A stretch of DNA of 64,000 nt from Candidatus Zhuqueibacterota bacterium (GCA_016931935.1 JAFGDW010000100.1:1-64000), one strand, 5' to 3'. Counted from the first letter of the stretch, positions 17,672 to 28,126 are shown. The notes: generated by a model not told the origin, from the letters alone. Translations and numbers: made by a program.

Positions 17672-18973
17672 TTAGTGATATGGATAGAAGATATAAAAGA
17701 TCAATGACAATCCTGCTAAAATCCACATACCCGGATGAATAGCTGATATCCTTCCTTTGAATAGTTGAAATAATGGGTAGAGCAACAACCCGGCTGTCAT
17801 CCCGATACCTAAATTATAGGTAAAACTCATTAGCACAATTGTAACAAATGCAGGAATAAGCTCACTGTAATCATTAAAATCTATTTGCTTAACCGCTGAG
17901 ACCATAATCATCCCTACAATTATTAGAGAAGGACCGTACGCATGTGCAGGAATAACAGTTAGTACCGGTGCGAAAAATAACGCTGCAAGGAAAAGTATCG
18001 CTGTGACAACAGCCGTAAATCCTGAACGTCCACCAGTCTCTACACCTGCGGCTGATTCAATAAATGTACCTGAAGTTGATGTTCCCAAAAGAGCGCCGAA
18101 AACGGTTGCCAAAGAATCCGCAAGCATTGGCTTTTCAATATTTGGCAAATTGCCTTGTTTATCGAGTAAACCTGCTCGTGCTGAAACACCGAGCAACGTT
18201 CCCATTGTATCGATAAAATCCATAATGAAAACGGTGAGAATTACACCAATAAAGCCCCAGCTAAACGCCCCGGCAAAATCAATTTTAAAAAGAATCGGTC
18301 TGATATCCGGGGGTATGCTGATCCACACAGTGGGAAGGGGAGTGAGTTTTAACAAAAACGAAAGTCCTGTTACCATTAAAATACCGATCAGAATGGCTCC
18401 CCGAACTCGGCGTTGCATAAGAACGCCAATAATAAGAAAGCCTATAATTGCCAGCAGCACAGCAGGTTCTGATAAGTTACCGATTTGAACCGGGGCGCCA
18501 GTAACGCCTAATTTTATGATGCCGGTATCGTTCAAACCAATAAATGCCAGAAAAAGTCCAATTCCGCCAGTAAATGCATGTTTCAAGGAATTGGGAATGG
18601 CAGTGGACATCCAACTACGGATGCGCAAAACAGTAAGCAGCGTAAACAGCACGCCGCCGAAGAATATAGCGGCAAGCGCAGTTTGCCAGGTGTATCCCAT
18701 TACTTGAACGACAGTATATGCGATGAATGCATTTTCACCCATGTAGGGTGCAATTGCAAATGGGCGTTTAGCATAAACGCCCATGATTATGGTACCTAAA
18801 AACGCAGTCAAAATAGTGGCGACCATCGAGGGACCACGCGGTATTCCGGCAGCTTCCAAAATTGCCGGATTCACTACGATAATGTAGGCCATCGTGATAA
18901 ACGTGGTCAGGCCAGCAAGAATTTCTGTTCGAAAATTAGTCTTGTGCCTGGCAAATTCAAAATAATGGCGCAT
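17672..18973 (-). CDS. NCS2-type purine (adenine/hypoxanthine/guanine) permease, AzgA family
   Basis: 433 aa, about 12 hydrophobic segments. The N-terminus (T-E-I-L-A-G-L-T-T-F-x-T-M-A-Y) and the segments APYMGENAF and GTSTSGTFIESAAGVE-like are typical of AzgA/PbuG nucleobase:cation symporters. It imports purine bases into the cytosol. It lies 9 bp downstream of purE, so salvage and de novo purine genes share a transcript. No purine riboswitch is visible, and the gene is internal to an operon. Confidence 0.93.
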   Translation of the reverse strand: MRHYFEFARHKTNFRTEILAGLTTFITMAYIIVVNPAILEAAGIPRGPSMVATILTAFLGTIIMGVYAKRPFAIAPYMGENAFIAYTVVQVMGYTWQTALAAIFFGGVLFTLLTVLRIRSWMSTAIPNSLKHAFTGGIGLFLAFIGLNDTGIIKLGVTGAPVQIGNLSEPAVLLAIIGFLIIGVLMQRRVRGAILIGILMVTGLSFLLKLTPLPTVWISIPPDIRPILFKIDFAGAFSWGFIGVILTVFIMDFIDTMGTLLGVSARAGLLDKQGNLPNIEKPMLADSLATVFGALLGTSTSGTFIESAAGVETGGRSGFTAVVTAILFLAALFFAPVLTVIPAHAYGPSLIIVGMIMVSAVKQIDFNDYSELIPAFVTIVLMSFTYNLGIGMTAGLLLYPLFQLFKGRISAIHPGMWILAGLSLIFYIFYPYH

Positions 18974-18982
18974 GCGAGCCTC

Positions 18983-19450
18983 CTAAGGAGTTGGAAGTTT
19001 GCATTTGTTCTTTTTAAATTCCAGCAATTTGGGAGCTATAGCAGAATCAGATAATGCCAATAATTCTGCGGAAAATACGGCGGCGTTAATCGCGCCAGCC
19101 TTTCCTATCGCCATTGTGGCGACAGGTACACCGGAAGGCATTTGCACCATTGAGAGTAATGCATCCATTCCGTTTAAATCGGATGCCGCCAAAGGGACGC
19201 CGATAACTGGTAAAATCGTATGCGCTGTAATTACGCCAGCTAAATGCGCCGCCATACCGGCAGCAGCGATAATAACCGAAAAACCATTTTGTTGCGCCTG
19301 TTTTGCGAAGTCTGCGGTTTCATCGGGAGTGCGGTGCGCAGATAAAATTCGGACGTCGTGCGCAATGCCAAAATAATCGAGGTACTTGATACAATGTTCC
19401 ATGATTGGCATATCTGATGTGCTACCCATTACGATCGCTACTTTGCTCAT
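18983..19450 (-). CDS. purE: N5-carboxyaminoimidazole ribonucleotide mutase
   Basis: 155 aa. Class I PurE with G-S-T-S-D at 9-13, the S-A-H-R-T-P active-site segment and the A-A-A-G-M-A-A-H-L-A-G-V loop. It converts N5-CAIR to CAIR in de novo purine synthesis. Bacteria with class I PurE normally also have PurK, which is not in this window. The start overlaps the stop of the DUF4837 lipoprotein gene by 1 bp. Confidence 0.96.
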   Translation of the reverse strand: MSKVAIVMGSTSDMPIMEHCIKYLDYFGIAHDVRILSAHRTPDETADFAKQAQQNGFSVIIAAAGMAAHLAGVITAHTILPVIGVPLAASDLNGMDALLSMVQMPSGVPVATMAIGKAGAINAAVFSAELLALSDSAIAPKLLEFKKNKCKLPTP

Positions 19451-20496
19451 TATTGTTTCCCTTCAATTTCGCTGCGGGTCTGGAATGTTCGCATGATTAC
19501 TTCGGCCTGTCTTAAGTAGCCACGTTTGCTATCTTTTAATCGCGGCTGGAATATTGCATAATCGAGCATATATATCCGATTGTCGGACTCATTGTAAAAA
19601 GAGTAACTACGAAATGGACCACCAGCCTCTTTGGAATCGTTGCGCCACAAACCTTTTATGTAAATTGCTCGATGGTCTAAAAAGTTAACCGTATCAATTT
19701 CCGGTTGAACAAATTTTTGTTCAACCATATCGCCTTCATAGTATAGTTTACCAAATTTATCTCGTTTTTCCAATATCCAGGTGGGTGTAATTTCCGATGG
19801 ATTATCCGAATCTTCCCAGTATACAAATAACCAACGTTCGGGTAACATTCGTCGCAACATAATGAAATGACTATCAGGCTTGCTGATGAATACTTCATAA
19901 TCGTATGGCACGCGAACTGTCCAGCCATATTTCTCCAGAAACTGATTGGATAATTCTTTCTGCTCGTTACGATGGTACAGCCGTTGCGCGATAACATCCA
20001 ACCAATAATCGTTTAACAATTTGTAAAGGCCGTCTTCATTTTCCTGTATACGCGCTTTCAATTGTTCGACATCAGGAGCAACCAAAAACAGAATAACCTG
20101 TTCGGATGCCCATTTTTCTTTTTGCATAAACAGGTACGATTCATTATTACGAACTTTGTCCATTGCTTCTGAAGAAAGATTGGATTTAACAAGGTCCGAA
20201 ACCGGATCATTGCTGTCCAGGGTTGCCAGAAAAATAAGGTTTTTAAAGCGTTTAAAAGTTTCAATATCCGTTTTTATAAGTGTGAATTCAATTTCATTCT
20301 GCGGAGTGATAATTGGTTTTTCAAATGTTTCCGAGAGAACCGAAGAAAGAGTATTCCAAATTGTAGAATCGGCCAGCACGTGAATATCACCGTCCTGTCC
20401 CCAGCCGGTAATTACACGACTTTCATTACAACTAAGGTTGAACAAAACGAATAGAGTAATGAAAATGCTATAGAGTGCAATTTTCCTATACATCAA
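19450..20496 (-). CDS. DUF4837-family lipoprotein
   Basis: 348 aa. Signal peptide of 22 residues with lipobox L-S-C (C23), followed by a family seen mostly in Bacteroidota and relatives (DUF4837). Two similar halves are rich in aromatic residues (W-x-F-V-Y-W, Y-x-x-D-Y). No catalytic motif is known. It is probably anchored to a periplasm-facing membrane. Its start overlaps the stop of the upstream flippase-like gene by 11 bp and its stop overlaps purE, so it is tightly embedded in the operon. Function unknown. Confidence 0.8.
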   Translation of the reverse strand: MMYRKIALYSIFITLFVLFNLSCNESRVITGWGQDGDIHVLADSTIWNTLSSVLSETFEKPIITPQNEIEFTLIKTDIETFKRFKNLIFLATLDSNDPVSDLVKSNLSSEAMDKVRNNESYLFMQKEKWASEQVILFLVAPDVEQLKARIQENEDGLYKLLNDYWLDVIAQRLYHRNEQKELSNQFLEKYGWTVRVPYDYEVFISKPDSHFIMLRRMLPERWLFVYWEDSDNPSEITPTWILEKRDKFGKLYYEGDMVEQKFVQPEIDTVNFLDHRAIYIKGLWRNDSKEAGGPFRSYSFYNESDNRIYMLDYAIFQPRLKDSKRGYLRQAEVIMRTFQTRSEIEGKQ

Positions 20497-21457
20497 AATT
20501 CTCCTTAGGTATATTTGGTTTATGTTCCTTGCGAATCATAAACAGAATTCCGCCAGGCAACGCGGTAATTACACTGATCAGGAAAGATAAAAATTCAAAC
20601 GCAACAATATCAGCGTGCATCTCCCAAACCGGAGCAAACAGGGCAACGGCACTGCTTTCACGGATACCGATACCGCCAATTGAAATAGGCAAGCTGGAAA
20701 TCAGTGCAATAACCGGAATAAAAATGATAAAGTAAACCAAATCAATATTTACTCCAATCGACCGTGCTGCTGCGAAGTGAACCAATATCCGCAGGAATTG
20801 TGTTATACACGAGATGAGAATAATTATAGTTAACTGCTGCTTATGATGTTTAAAATTATGAATGCCAAGATATATCTCTTTAATTTTCAGTCGCCATTTT
20901 CCCGACAAGAATTTATCAAATATCCAGGCAATACTTTTTACCAATCTCGGATTAAACAGAATGAGAAATAATATTAGCCAGCCAAGAAAGATCAATCCGA
21001 TGATTATAACAATACCATTGGAATCCATAAATTGGCTCCAGTAAAGCGCAGCACAAAGTGCCATCGATGTTAAAATGGCAAAGCCGATGAAGCGATCGAA
21101 GAAAACACTCGAGACTGCAGCTTCACTCTGGCCGCTGGAGCGTGAAATATCGTAAATGCGAAAGGCATCACCGCCGACCTGCCCCATGAGAAAATTGTTA
21201 AAAAACATGCCGACAAAATAGTATGAAATAACACGTCGAAATGGTAAGCCAACCCCTCGCAATTTAAGCAGCATGTGCCATTGCAGACTTGCCAATATGT
21301 TACTTCCCAAGAAAAGTAACGTTCCGGTTAAAAACCAGGATAATCGTGCTGTCTTGACTTGGTTAAGAACATTGGATAATCCTAGTTTATAAAACAAATA
21401 TCCAATTAATCCGACACTGACTACTATTTTTAAAATTGAAATAGCAACACGTCTCAA
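20486..21457 (-). CDS. UPF0104/LPG-synthase-TM-like flippase-type membrane protein
   Basis: 323 aa, about 8 membrane helices. The segment G-Q-V-G-G-D-A-F-R and the late S-I-G-G-I-G-I-R-E match the lysylphosphatidylglycerol synthase transmembrane domain family (AglD/MprF N-terminal type). Members without a transferase domain are often beside glycosyltransferases and are suspected lipid-handling or flippase proteins. Here it lies 14 bp from a DUF2723 glycosyltransferase gene, consistent with a role in a lipid-linked sugar pathway, but this is inference. Confidence 0.82.
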   Translation of the reverse strand: MRRVAISILKIVVSVGLIGYLFYKLGLSNVLNQVKTARLSWFLTGTLLFLGSNILASLQWHMLLKLRGVGLPFRRVISYYFVGMFFNNFLMGQVGGDAFRIYDISRSSGQSEAAVSSVFFDRFIGFAILTSMALCAALYWSQFMDSNGIVIIIGLIFLGWLILFLILFNPRLVKSIAWIFDKFLSGKWRLKIKEIYLGIHNFKHHKQQLTIIILISCITQFLRILVHFAAARSIGVNIDLVYFIIFIPVIALISSLPISIGGIGIRESSAVALFAPVWEMHADIVAFEFLSFLISVITALPGGILFMIRKEHKPNIPKENFDV

Positions 21458-21471
21458 CTAATAAACCCTCA

Positions 21472-24132
21472 CTAATTTTCAATCGATGTTGAGTCACTAT
21501 TTTGTAGCTTTTGAAATCGCTCCAGCCGAACTTTTGCCTGCATATCATTGGCATTCACTGCAAGTAATTCGTTCGCCAGTTCGATACCTTTCTGATATTG
21601 TTTTGTTTGATCGTAAAGTGTGAATAGCCAATAGTAACCGCGGAAATAATTTGGCCGTTCATCGATAATTTCTCGTACAACCTGTTCAGCGCGATTGGCA
21701 TCCTTCAGATAATCATAATAAATTCGCCCTAAATCAAACTTTTCATCAACCGAAACATCGTTTTGATTTAGATAGTAATCCAATCGTTTGGAAAATTCCT
21801 CGGGCTTGCCACCGTCCATATACATTCGACCAACTGAAAAACTCGCGCGAATATCGAACATGGGAATAACTGATTCCGGAATAACTTCTTCCATTTTGTC
21901 TAACACGGTAATCATATCATCGTACATTTTTTCATTATGATAAAAGCTTGCCAAACGCATAAATGCAGCTCGGTAATTTGAAAGAAGCCCCATGATATTA
22001 GTATTATAATATACGTGCGGATTGTTCAAATTTCGATACTGAAATGAATCAAAAATATTTTTTCTGAGTTTCGCTGGCGCTATTTGTTCACCGGGATAGG
22101 TGACCAGCTTCAGTGTCAAGCCATCCATCCGTAAGTAATCATCCATATTGAGCATGTTTTCCGGTGATACTGTTACGGCAAAATAGACCGGGTACTTAAA
22201 TTGGTTGGATGCGATAATATTTAAAACCATCCAATCCTGGACACGAATTGCTTTGCCATAAACAGTCGGTTCAACGTCGAATGTAATTTTCGGAGCAGCA
22301 TCTTTGGGGAAGATTAGACTTTTTTGTTCGCCTAAGTCGGCAATATCCTGCTTATACACATTGGGCGGAACATCCATGATCATGGTACGCTTTTGTGGCC
22401 ACAACTGCAATGATAGCTTGTCGATTTGTGCATCCGTCAAATTGATGGGAACCGGAAAATCACGAGTTTTCAACTGTTTAATATACCAGTGGGTATTGAG
22501 CAGACTTAAATTAATGACACGTACGTCTTTTCGGATACCATATACTTCCTGCAGGAACCACAGCGGAAACGTATCGTTATCGCCATTCGTGAACAAGAGC
22601 GCGTTTTCTTCACATGACTGCAGGATGTTATAGGAGTAATCAAAAGCGACGTAATTACCTGATCGGTCATGGGAATGAAAATTATTAGCCAACAAATTAA
22701 TTGGTATAAAAATAAATGCGAGTAGTGATATTGCTCCCAGAGCAGCTATTTGAATATGTGTGCTGCGTGATTTAAAGGTATCGAGAATGGCTTCCAGCAC
22801 ACCGGCCATCCCAATACCAATCCATAAGGCAAAGGCGAAATAAGACCCTACATAAACATAATCCCGCTCGCGAGGTTGGGGATCAGGTTGGTTAAGGTAC
22901 AGGACGATCGCCAGCCCGGTCATCAGAAATAGAATCATCATGGAAAACGCTCGTTTCCAATCTTTAAAGAAGTGATGAAGAATTCCAAATAAACCAATGA
23001 TGAACGGAAAACCAACGCCCCACAAGCCTTTAAAACTAATCGTTTCCGCAATGAATCCATCCGGCCCGATTGTATCACCTGTACCGATAAATTGCCAGCC
23101 AAGATAACGGATGTACATTTTCTTAATCTGGTATTCCCAAAGCGGCGCCCTGCGTTCAATGTAACTCCAGTCACCATATTGTTCCCGGTTGAGATAGCTT
23201 ACGAGATTTTCCATCGTTTCCGGATCATTTTCATCAATGGCCGGATTTAAGTTTGAACGAATGTAAATCATTGAATAAGTCGAAGTGCCAAGAATAATTA
23301 GCAGAAATGAAGTCAATAGCAGGGTAGACACCCGACGATTGTTTCGAATTGCATAATAACAACCGGCAAAAAGCGCGATGACCACAAATAGAAAAAACCA
23401 GGCGGATAGATGCAGCGCCATATTAGGGAGCACCTTCACAATTCCCGGGTAAATAGCTATAAAAATCAGCGTAGTGAAAATTGCAAAAAACGAGAATGTT
23501 TTTAATTCCAGCTTAAACTTACGGAAGTATATTATCAGAAAAACCGCCGGAAGTGCTAGAATATTGAGCAAATGAATACCGATGGCAATTCCAATGCAGT
23601 AAGCAATTAGCAATAGATAGCGATCGCTTGTAGGGTCATCTGCGTGTTCATTCCAAACAAGAATCAGCCACACAACAATAGCCGTGAAAAATGTACTGAT
23701 TGCATAGACTTCAGCTTCAACACCGTTGAACCAGATGGAATCGGAAAAAGCCAGCGCCAGAGAGCCAATAATACCGCTTCCATAGAGAATAATGCAGTCG
23801 GCTATATTTTGGGGAGCGCCGCGCCACATTTTTATCAGTTGGACAATAATCAGGTAGGTGAACATAATTGTCAACGCAGTGGCGATGGATGAAATTATAT
23901 TTACCCGTAATCCGATATCCGCTGCCCAGGGAATCATGGAAAATACGCGACCTAATAACAAATAAATAGGCGCGCCGGGTGGGTGAGGAACACCAAGAAT
24001 ATAGGAACAGGTAATAAATTCACCACAATCCCAAAAAGATGTTGTTGGCGCGACAGTCATATAATACACCACCAACGAAAATAAAAACACTAAACCAGCG
24101 ATGACTCTATTTAGTTGCTTGTCGATTGCCAT
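21472..24132 (-). CDS. DUF2723 (TMEM260-like) GT-C glycosyltransferase with TPR tail, copy 2
   Basis: 886 aa. About 10-12 membrane helices in the first ~480 residues, then a soluble periplasmic region with TPR-like helices near 740-870. After the first helix comes T-T-S-F-W-D35-C-G-E38-F, the position of the acidic catalytic motif of GT-C enzymes. The family (PF11028) includes human TMEM260, shown to be a protein O-mannosyltransferase. The D-x-x-E, the VPHPPGAP loop and the D-P-Q-P-R-E-R-D-Y-V-Y segment are all kept. It is a tandem paralogue of the gene at 24226, highly similar by eye in the first 100 residues but more divergent in the C-terminal part. Confidence 0.88.
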   Translation of the reverse strand: MAIDKQLNRVIAGLVFLFSLVVYYMTVAPTTSFWDCGEFITCSYILGVPHPPGAPIYLLLGRVFSMIPWAADIGLRVNIISSIATALTIMFTYLIIVQLIKMWRGAPQNIADCIILYGSGIIGSLALAFSDSIWFNGVEAEVYAISTFFTAIVVWLILVWNEHADDPTSDRYLLLIAYCIGIAIGIHLLNILALPAVFLIIYFRKFKLELKTFSFFAIFTTLIFIAIYPGIVKVLPNMALHLSAWFFLFVVIALFAGCYYAIRNNRRVSTLLLTSFLLIILGTSTYSMIYIRSNLNPAIDENDPETMENLVSYLNREQYGDWSYIERRAPLWEYQIKKMYIRYLGWQFIGTGDTIGPDGFIAETISFKGLWGVGFPFIIGLFGILHHFFKDWKRAFSMMILFLMTGLAIVLYLNQPDPQPRERDYVYVGSYFAFALWIGIGMAGVLEAILDTFKSRSTHIQIAALGAISLLAFIFIPINLLANNFHSHDRSGNYVAFDYSYNILQSCEENALLFTNGDNDTFPLWFLQEVYGIRKDVRVINLSLLNTHWYIKQLKTRDFPVPINLTDAQIDKLSLQLWPQKRTMIMDVPPNVYKQDIADLGEQKSLIFPKDAAPKITFDVEPTVYGKAIRVQDWMVLNIIASNQFKYPVYFAVTVSPENMLNMDDYLRMDGLTLKLVTYPGEQIAPAKLRKNIFDSFQYRNLNNPHVYYNTNIMGLLSNYRAAFMRLASFYHNEKMYDDMITVLDKMEEVIPESVIPMFDIRASFSVGRMYMDGGKPEEFSKRLDYYLNQNDVSVDEKFDLGRIYYDYLKDANRAEQVVREIIDERPNYFRGYYWLFTLYDQTKQYQKGIELANELLAVNANDMQAKVRLERFQKLQNSDSTSIEN

Positions 24133-24225
24133 ATAATTCTCCAGTACTCTACCACAACATTAGAAACGATTCTACGTTTCTAATGGCGTGTAACTTGAAC
24201 AAAGTATTTGAACGTCCAAATCGTT

Positions 24226-26913
24226 TTATTTTTTAGTATTCATCGATGTGTCTGTTTTGGATTCGGTGGAATCCTTTTTGGATTTGGATTTAAGATATCG
24301 TTGGAATTGTTCCAATTGAGTTCGTGCTACATTATCATCCGGGTGATCCTGCATCCATTTGGTCAACAATTCAACGCCTTTATCATACTTTTTTTCTTGA
24401 TTATAAAAACTCAACAGCCAATAATATGCATCCATGAAATCGGGTTGTTTTTCGATGATCCCTTTGGCGATAGACTCCGCCTTATCATAATCCTTAAAAA
24501 GTGATGAATAAACATTCGCATATTGCAGCAGTTCCTGATTGTCATCAATTCCTACTTCAAGTGTTTGATCGAGACGTTGACGAAATTTGTCCTTTTGTCC
24601 GGCTTGATAGTACATTAATCCCATCTGATAATTCAAATCAGCGCGCATTGGGATAACATTTTGGGGCATAATACTATTCAACGTATCCAGGACCGCTGTC
24701 ATTTTATCATACTCTTTTTCCTGAGCATAATATTGAGCGAGACTAAAAAATGCTCCGTGATAATTCCGTAATAGTCCTTTAATATTTTCGTTATAATAAA
24801 CGTTAGGATTATTAAGATTTCGATATTGGAATTTGGTCATTAAATTAGTATATAATTTGCTTGGCGAAATTCGTTCATCAGGATACGTGACCAGTTTAAA
24901 CACCAGGCCATCCATACGTAAATATTTATGCAGATTGAGCATATTATCGCGCGATACCGTGAGTGCGAAGGTAACCGGACGGCGGAATTGATTGGCATAT
25001 ATGATATTGAGAACCATAATGTCTTGTACCCGGAGCGCCTGTCCATATAGCGTTGGCTTTACATTAACGCTAATTTCCGGTGGTTTTGTGCTATCATCCA
25101 TGAGGTCAGTATGTTCTGTGGCTTCAGACATATCATGAATATACGTGTCGCGCGGAACCGGAATATTGATTTGCTGGCCCTCTTTTGGCCATAAACGTGG
25201 GCCAATATCATCAATGGCTGAATCTTTCATGTTTATCGGAACTCGTGGCTCCTGATTTTTAAGCTGCTTTATGTACCAGCTTGTATTCAACAGACTTAAA
25301 TTGACCACACGTACATCGGTACGAATGCCGTAGACATATTGCAAGAACCACAGCGGAAATGTATCGTTATCGCCATTTGTGAACAGAATCGAGTTCTCTT
25401 CACAACTTTGCAGAATATTATAGGAGTAATCATAAGCGATATAGTTGCCCGAGCGGTCGTGCGAATGGTAATTAAATGCTAGCACATTCACAGGCAATGC
25501 AACAAAAAGCAGAAGCGATACAATTGCCAACAGCGGTGTTTGCAGGATTTTTACGCTACTCGTTTTTTTACGAATTTTATCCAGAACAAAGTAAAGACCA
25601 ATGCCGATCCAGATAGCAAATGCGTAAAATGAACCGGTATAGACATAATCACGCTCGCGGGGCTGCGGATCGTCCTGATTGAGATAGATAACAATTGCTA
25701 AACCGGTCATTAAAAATAAAACCGATATAAAGGAAGCATGCTTCCAATCTTTACGGAAATGATAAAATAAACCGATTAATCCAAACAGGAAGGGGAGCCC
25801 ATAAAATCCGCGCAGACTAAAATTTTCTACAATGCGACGATCCGGTCCGAGAGTGTCACCCTGACCGATAAATTGCCAACCGAAATAACGCAAATACATT
25901 TTTTTAATCTGGTACTCCCATAGTGGCGCTCGTCGGTCAATATAGCCCCAATCGCCGTATTGATCACGATTCAGATAGCTGGTCATTTGTTCGATCGTTT
26001 CCGGATCGTTTTCATCAATGTCCGGATTCAGGTTCGAACGAATATAGATTGCGGTGTAAAGCGACATGCCAAGAATCACTAAAAAGAATGAAATAGTAGC
26101 AATTGTCATATAACGTCGATTGTTTTTGACCGCATAATAAATTAAACTAAATACGGCAAGTATAACTATCACAAAGACCCAGCCTGAAAAATCATGTGCC
26201 AAATTCGGAATCCATTTCACAGTGCCGGGATAAATAGCAACAAACGAAAGCACAAATATTACCAGCGCCCATAACATCGTCTTCATGCTTATTTCAACGC
26301 GTTTGAAGTAGATCACCAATGCGATAGCCGGCAGCGCCAGAATCATTAACAAGTGCACACCAATCGCCATACCGACGAGATAGGCAATGAGCAATAAGTA
26401 ACGGTCGCTATGCGGATCATCAGCATTATCGTGCCAGACGAGGATTAACCAGACCACCATTGCAGTGATAAACTGACTGATTGCGTACACTTCGGCCTCG
26501 ACAGCGTTAAACCATTGCGTATCAGTAAATGCAAATAACAGCGAACCAATAATACCACTTGCATAAAGTGTAAATTTTTCCGTTGTCGTTTTTGGAGAAC
26601 CACGAAAAATAATGACCAGTCGGATAATGGTGAGATATAACATCATAATCGTTAATCCACTGGTAATGGAAGAAATGGCGTTAACTCGTAAGCCAATATC
26701 TTTGACAAACGGAATCATGGAGAACAATCGACCAATCAAAATATACAAGGGTGCGCCCGGGGGATGTGGTACGCCAAGTGTGTATGAACAGGCAATAAAT
26801 TCACCACAGTCCCAAAATGATGTTGTCGGGGCGACGGTTGTTAGGTAGACAATAGTAGAAATTAGAAACACAACTCCGGCAAAGATGCGATTGAGTTTGT
26901 TTTCATTCAACAT
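24226..26913 (-). CDS. DUF2723 (TMEM260-like) GT-C glycosyltransferase with TPR tail, copy 1
   Basis: 895 aa from ATG 26913, chosen because GGAGG (26921-26925) lies 7 nt upstream and the product then starts in register with its paralogue; a longer frame would overlap the upstream gene. The catalytic D35-C-G-E38 and the segments VPHPPGAP and DPQPRERDYVY are present, and the C-terminal ~170 residues are TPR-like. It probably transfers a sugar from a polyprenyl-phosphate donor to exported proteins. The C-terminus is lysine- and serine-rich (KSKSKKDSTES). The next paralogue follows after 93 bp, a larger gap than elsewhere in the run. Confidence 0.88.
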   Translation of the reverse strand: MLNENKLNRIFAGVVFLISTIVYLTTVAPTTSFWDCGEFIACSYTLGVPHPPGAPLYILIGRLFSMIPFVKDIGLRVNAISSITSGLTIMMLYLTIIRLVIIFRGSPKTTTEKFTLYASGIIGSLLFAFTDTQWFNAVEAEVYAISQFITAMVVWLILVWHDNADDPHSDRYLLLIAYLVGMAIGVHLLMILALPAIALVIYFKRVEISMKTMLWALVIFVLSFVAIYPGTVKWIPNLAHDFSGWVFVIVILAVFSLIYYAVKNNRRYMTIATISFFLVILGMSLYTAIYIRSNLNPDIDENDPETIEQMTSYLNRDQYGDWGYIDRRAPLWEYQIKKMYLRYFGWQFIGQGDTLGPDRRIVENFSLRGFYGLPFLFGLIGLFYHFRKDWKHASFISVLFLMTGLAIVIYLNQDDPQPRERDYVYTGSFYAFAIWIGIGLYFVLDKIRKKTSSVKILQTPLLAIVSLLLFVALPVNVLAFNYHSHDRSGNYIAYDYSYNILQSCEENSILFTNGDNDTFPLWFLQYVYGIRTDVRVVNLSLLNTSWYIKQLKNQEPRVPINMKDSAIDDIGPRLWPKEGQQINIPVPRDTYIHDMSEATEHTDLMDDSTKPPEISVNVKPTLYGQALRVQDIMVLNIIYANQFRRPVTFALTVSRDNMLNLHKYLRMDGLVFKLVTYPDERISPSKLYTNLMTKFQYRNLNNPNVYYNENIKGLLRNYHGAFFSLAQYYAQEKEYDKMTAVLDTLNSIMPQNVIPMRADLNYQMGLMYYQAGQKDKFRQRLDQTLEVGIDDNQELLQYANVYSSLFKDYDKAESIAKGIIEKQPDFMDAYYWLLSFYNQEKKYDKGVELLTKWMQDHPDDNVARTQLEQFQRYLKSKSKKDSTESKTDTSMNTKK

Positions 26914-26950
26914 TCGAAAGCCTCCGCAAAACGATAATATGAAAGCGAAT

Positions 26951-28078
26951 CTAGTTTTCAGGATTATAGCTTGAAACAGTTTCGTGAATAAGGTCCAACA
27001 TTTTTTGGGCAGATACATCCCAACTGAATTGTTGCGCCCAGGGCACGCAATTGTGCCGTAATGCCCGCAATTGGGCGGGATTTTCGATTAATTGGATCAT
27101 CGTATTGGCCAATGCTTCAATATCGCCATAAGGGTAAAGCAGGCCTGAGTGTTCGTTTGCGACTGAGTCGCGCAAACCGGGCGAATCGGCCGCAATAACC
27201 GGACTGCCACACGCATTGGATTCAATGACCGTAAGTCCCCAGCCTTCTTTTGGCGATGGATTTACCGTAAACCAGACATGGTTCAGGTATTCTTGCTTCT
27301 GTTGTTCGTTTGCAGCACCTGCAAAGGTCACAGCATGTGAAAGTTCCAGGCTATCTGTTAACTCATGCAACGTATGCAGATAATCTCCGTCACCGATTAT
27401 AACCAATTGGGCGTCAGGAATTTTATTTCGCACACGTTTGAAGGCAAGCAGCAGATGGTCTACACTTTTATATTTTTTAATACGTCCGAGATACCCGATA
27501 TATGGAAATTCACTGCGTTTTTTGGGAATTGTTTTATAAGCTGCTGTGTCCACACCATTGTGAATGATGTGGATATTTTGTTCATGGAATCCCTTTGCCA
27601 GTAGTTCATTCTTTGTGCTTTGGGAGACAACCGTCATTGGAATTGTGCGATATACCCATGGTACCAGGCGTTCAGCGGTGTTAACATACATTGCCGCCGG
27701 CAGCGATGCCTCAATAAAAATACTTTTACCGAACAAATGATGAATAATTCCAATAAGCGGCCGCCTGACATATAAAGGCGTATAAAATGGTATTTTGTTA
27801 ATATCATCAATTACAATATCAACATGCATTGTTTTAACGATCTTCCGGCACATCCACGGGACATGAAAATTAAACATCGAACGTGAACCCCGACGGATGA
27901 TGTGAATCCCGTCAATGGTTTTTTCTTCTGCTGCACCGGCATAGGAGCTACATAGCAATGTTACCGTGTGGCCCTGCTGTGCAATACGTTTGAAAATTTC
28001 ATGTAAATGAACTTCAGCTCCGCCACCAAACGGATTCGATATATCCTGCCAATTAATTACAAGTATGGAATATGTCAT
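26951..28078 (-). CDS. GT4-family glycosyltransferase
   Basis: 375 aa, GT-B fold. N-terminal N-P-F-G-G-G-A-E-V-H acceptor loop and C-terminal E-G-W-G-L-T-V-I-E donor-binding E-x7-E motif are those of GT4 (retaining, NDP-sugar). ATG 28078 is chosen, as the product then begins directly at the Rossmann strand (MTYSILVINW); a TTG at 28105 would add nine residues. Cytosolic. Acceptor unknown; the neighbours suggest a lipid-linked glycan or surface polysaccharide. Confidence 0.86.
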   Translation of the reverse strand: MTYSILVINWQDISNPFGGGAEVHLHEIFKRIAQQGHTVTLLCSSYAGAAEEKTIDGIHIIRRGSRSMFNFHVPWMCRKIVKTMHVDIVIDDINKIPFYTPLYVRRPLIGIIHHLFGKSIFIEASLPAAMYVNTAERLVPWVYRTIPMTVVSQSTKNELLAKGFHEQNIHIIHNGVDTAAYKTIPKKRSEFPYIGYLGRIKKYKSVDHLLLAFKRVRNKIPDAQLVIIGDGDYLHTLHELTDSLELSHAVTFAGAANEQQKQEYLNHVWFTVNPSPKEGWGLTVIESNACGSPVIAADSPGLRDSVANEHSGLLYPYGDIEALANTMIQLIENPAQLRALRHNCVPWAQQFSWDVSAQKMLDLIHETVSSYNPEN

Positions 28079-28126
28079 GCAACCTGTCTTGTTAAGCTCT
28101 ATCAATGCTTCTTAAATAAAACTTGA

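Noticed and set aside
17672-19450. Purine riboswitch controlling purE and the purine permease
   Set aside because: The genes are inside an operon with overlaps or 9-bp spacing, leaving no room for an aptamer.
15520-20735. Open frames of 60-160 codons on the plus strand opposite the minus-strand operon
   Set aside because: They lie wholly antisense to well-supported genes, have no ribosome sites and no recognisable protein character.
21472-26913. DUF2723 pair as an assembly duplication
   Set aside because: The copies differ at many positions and in length, so they are true paralogues.
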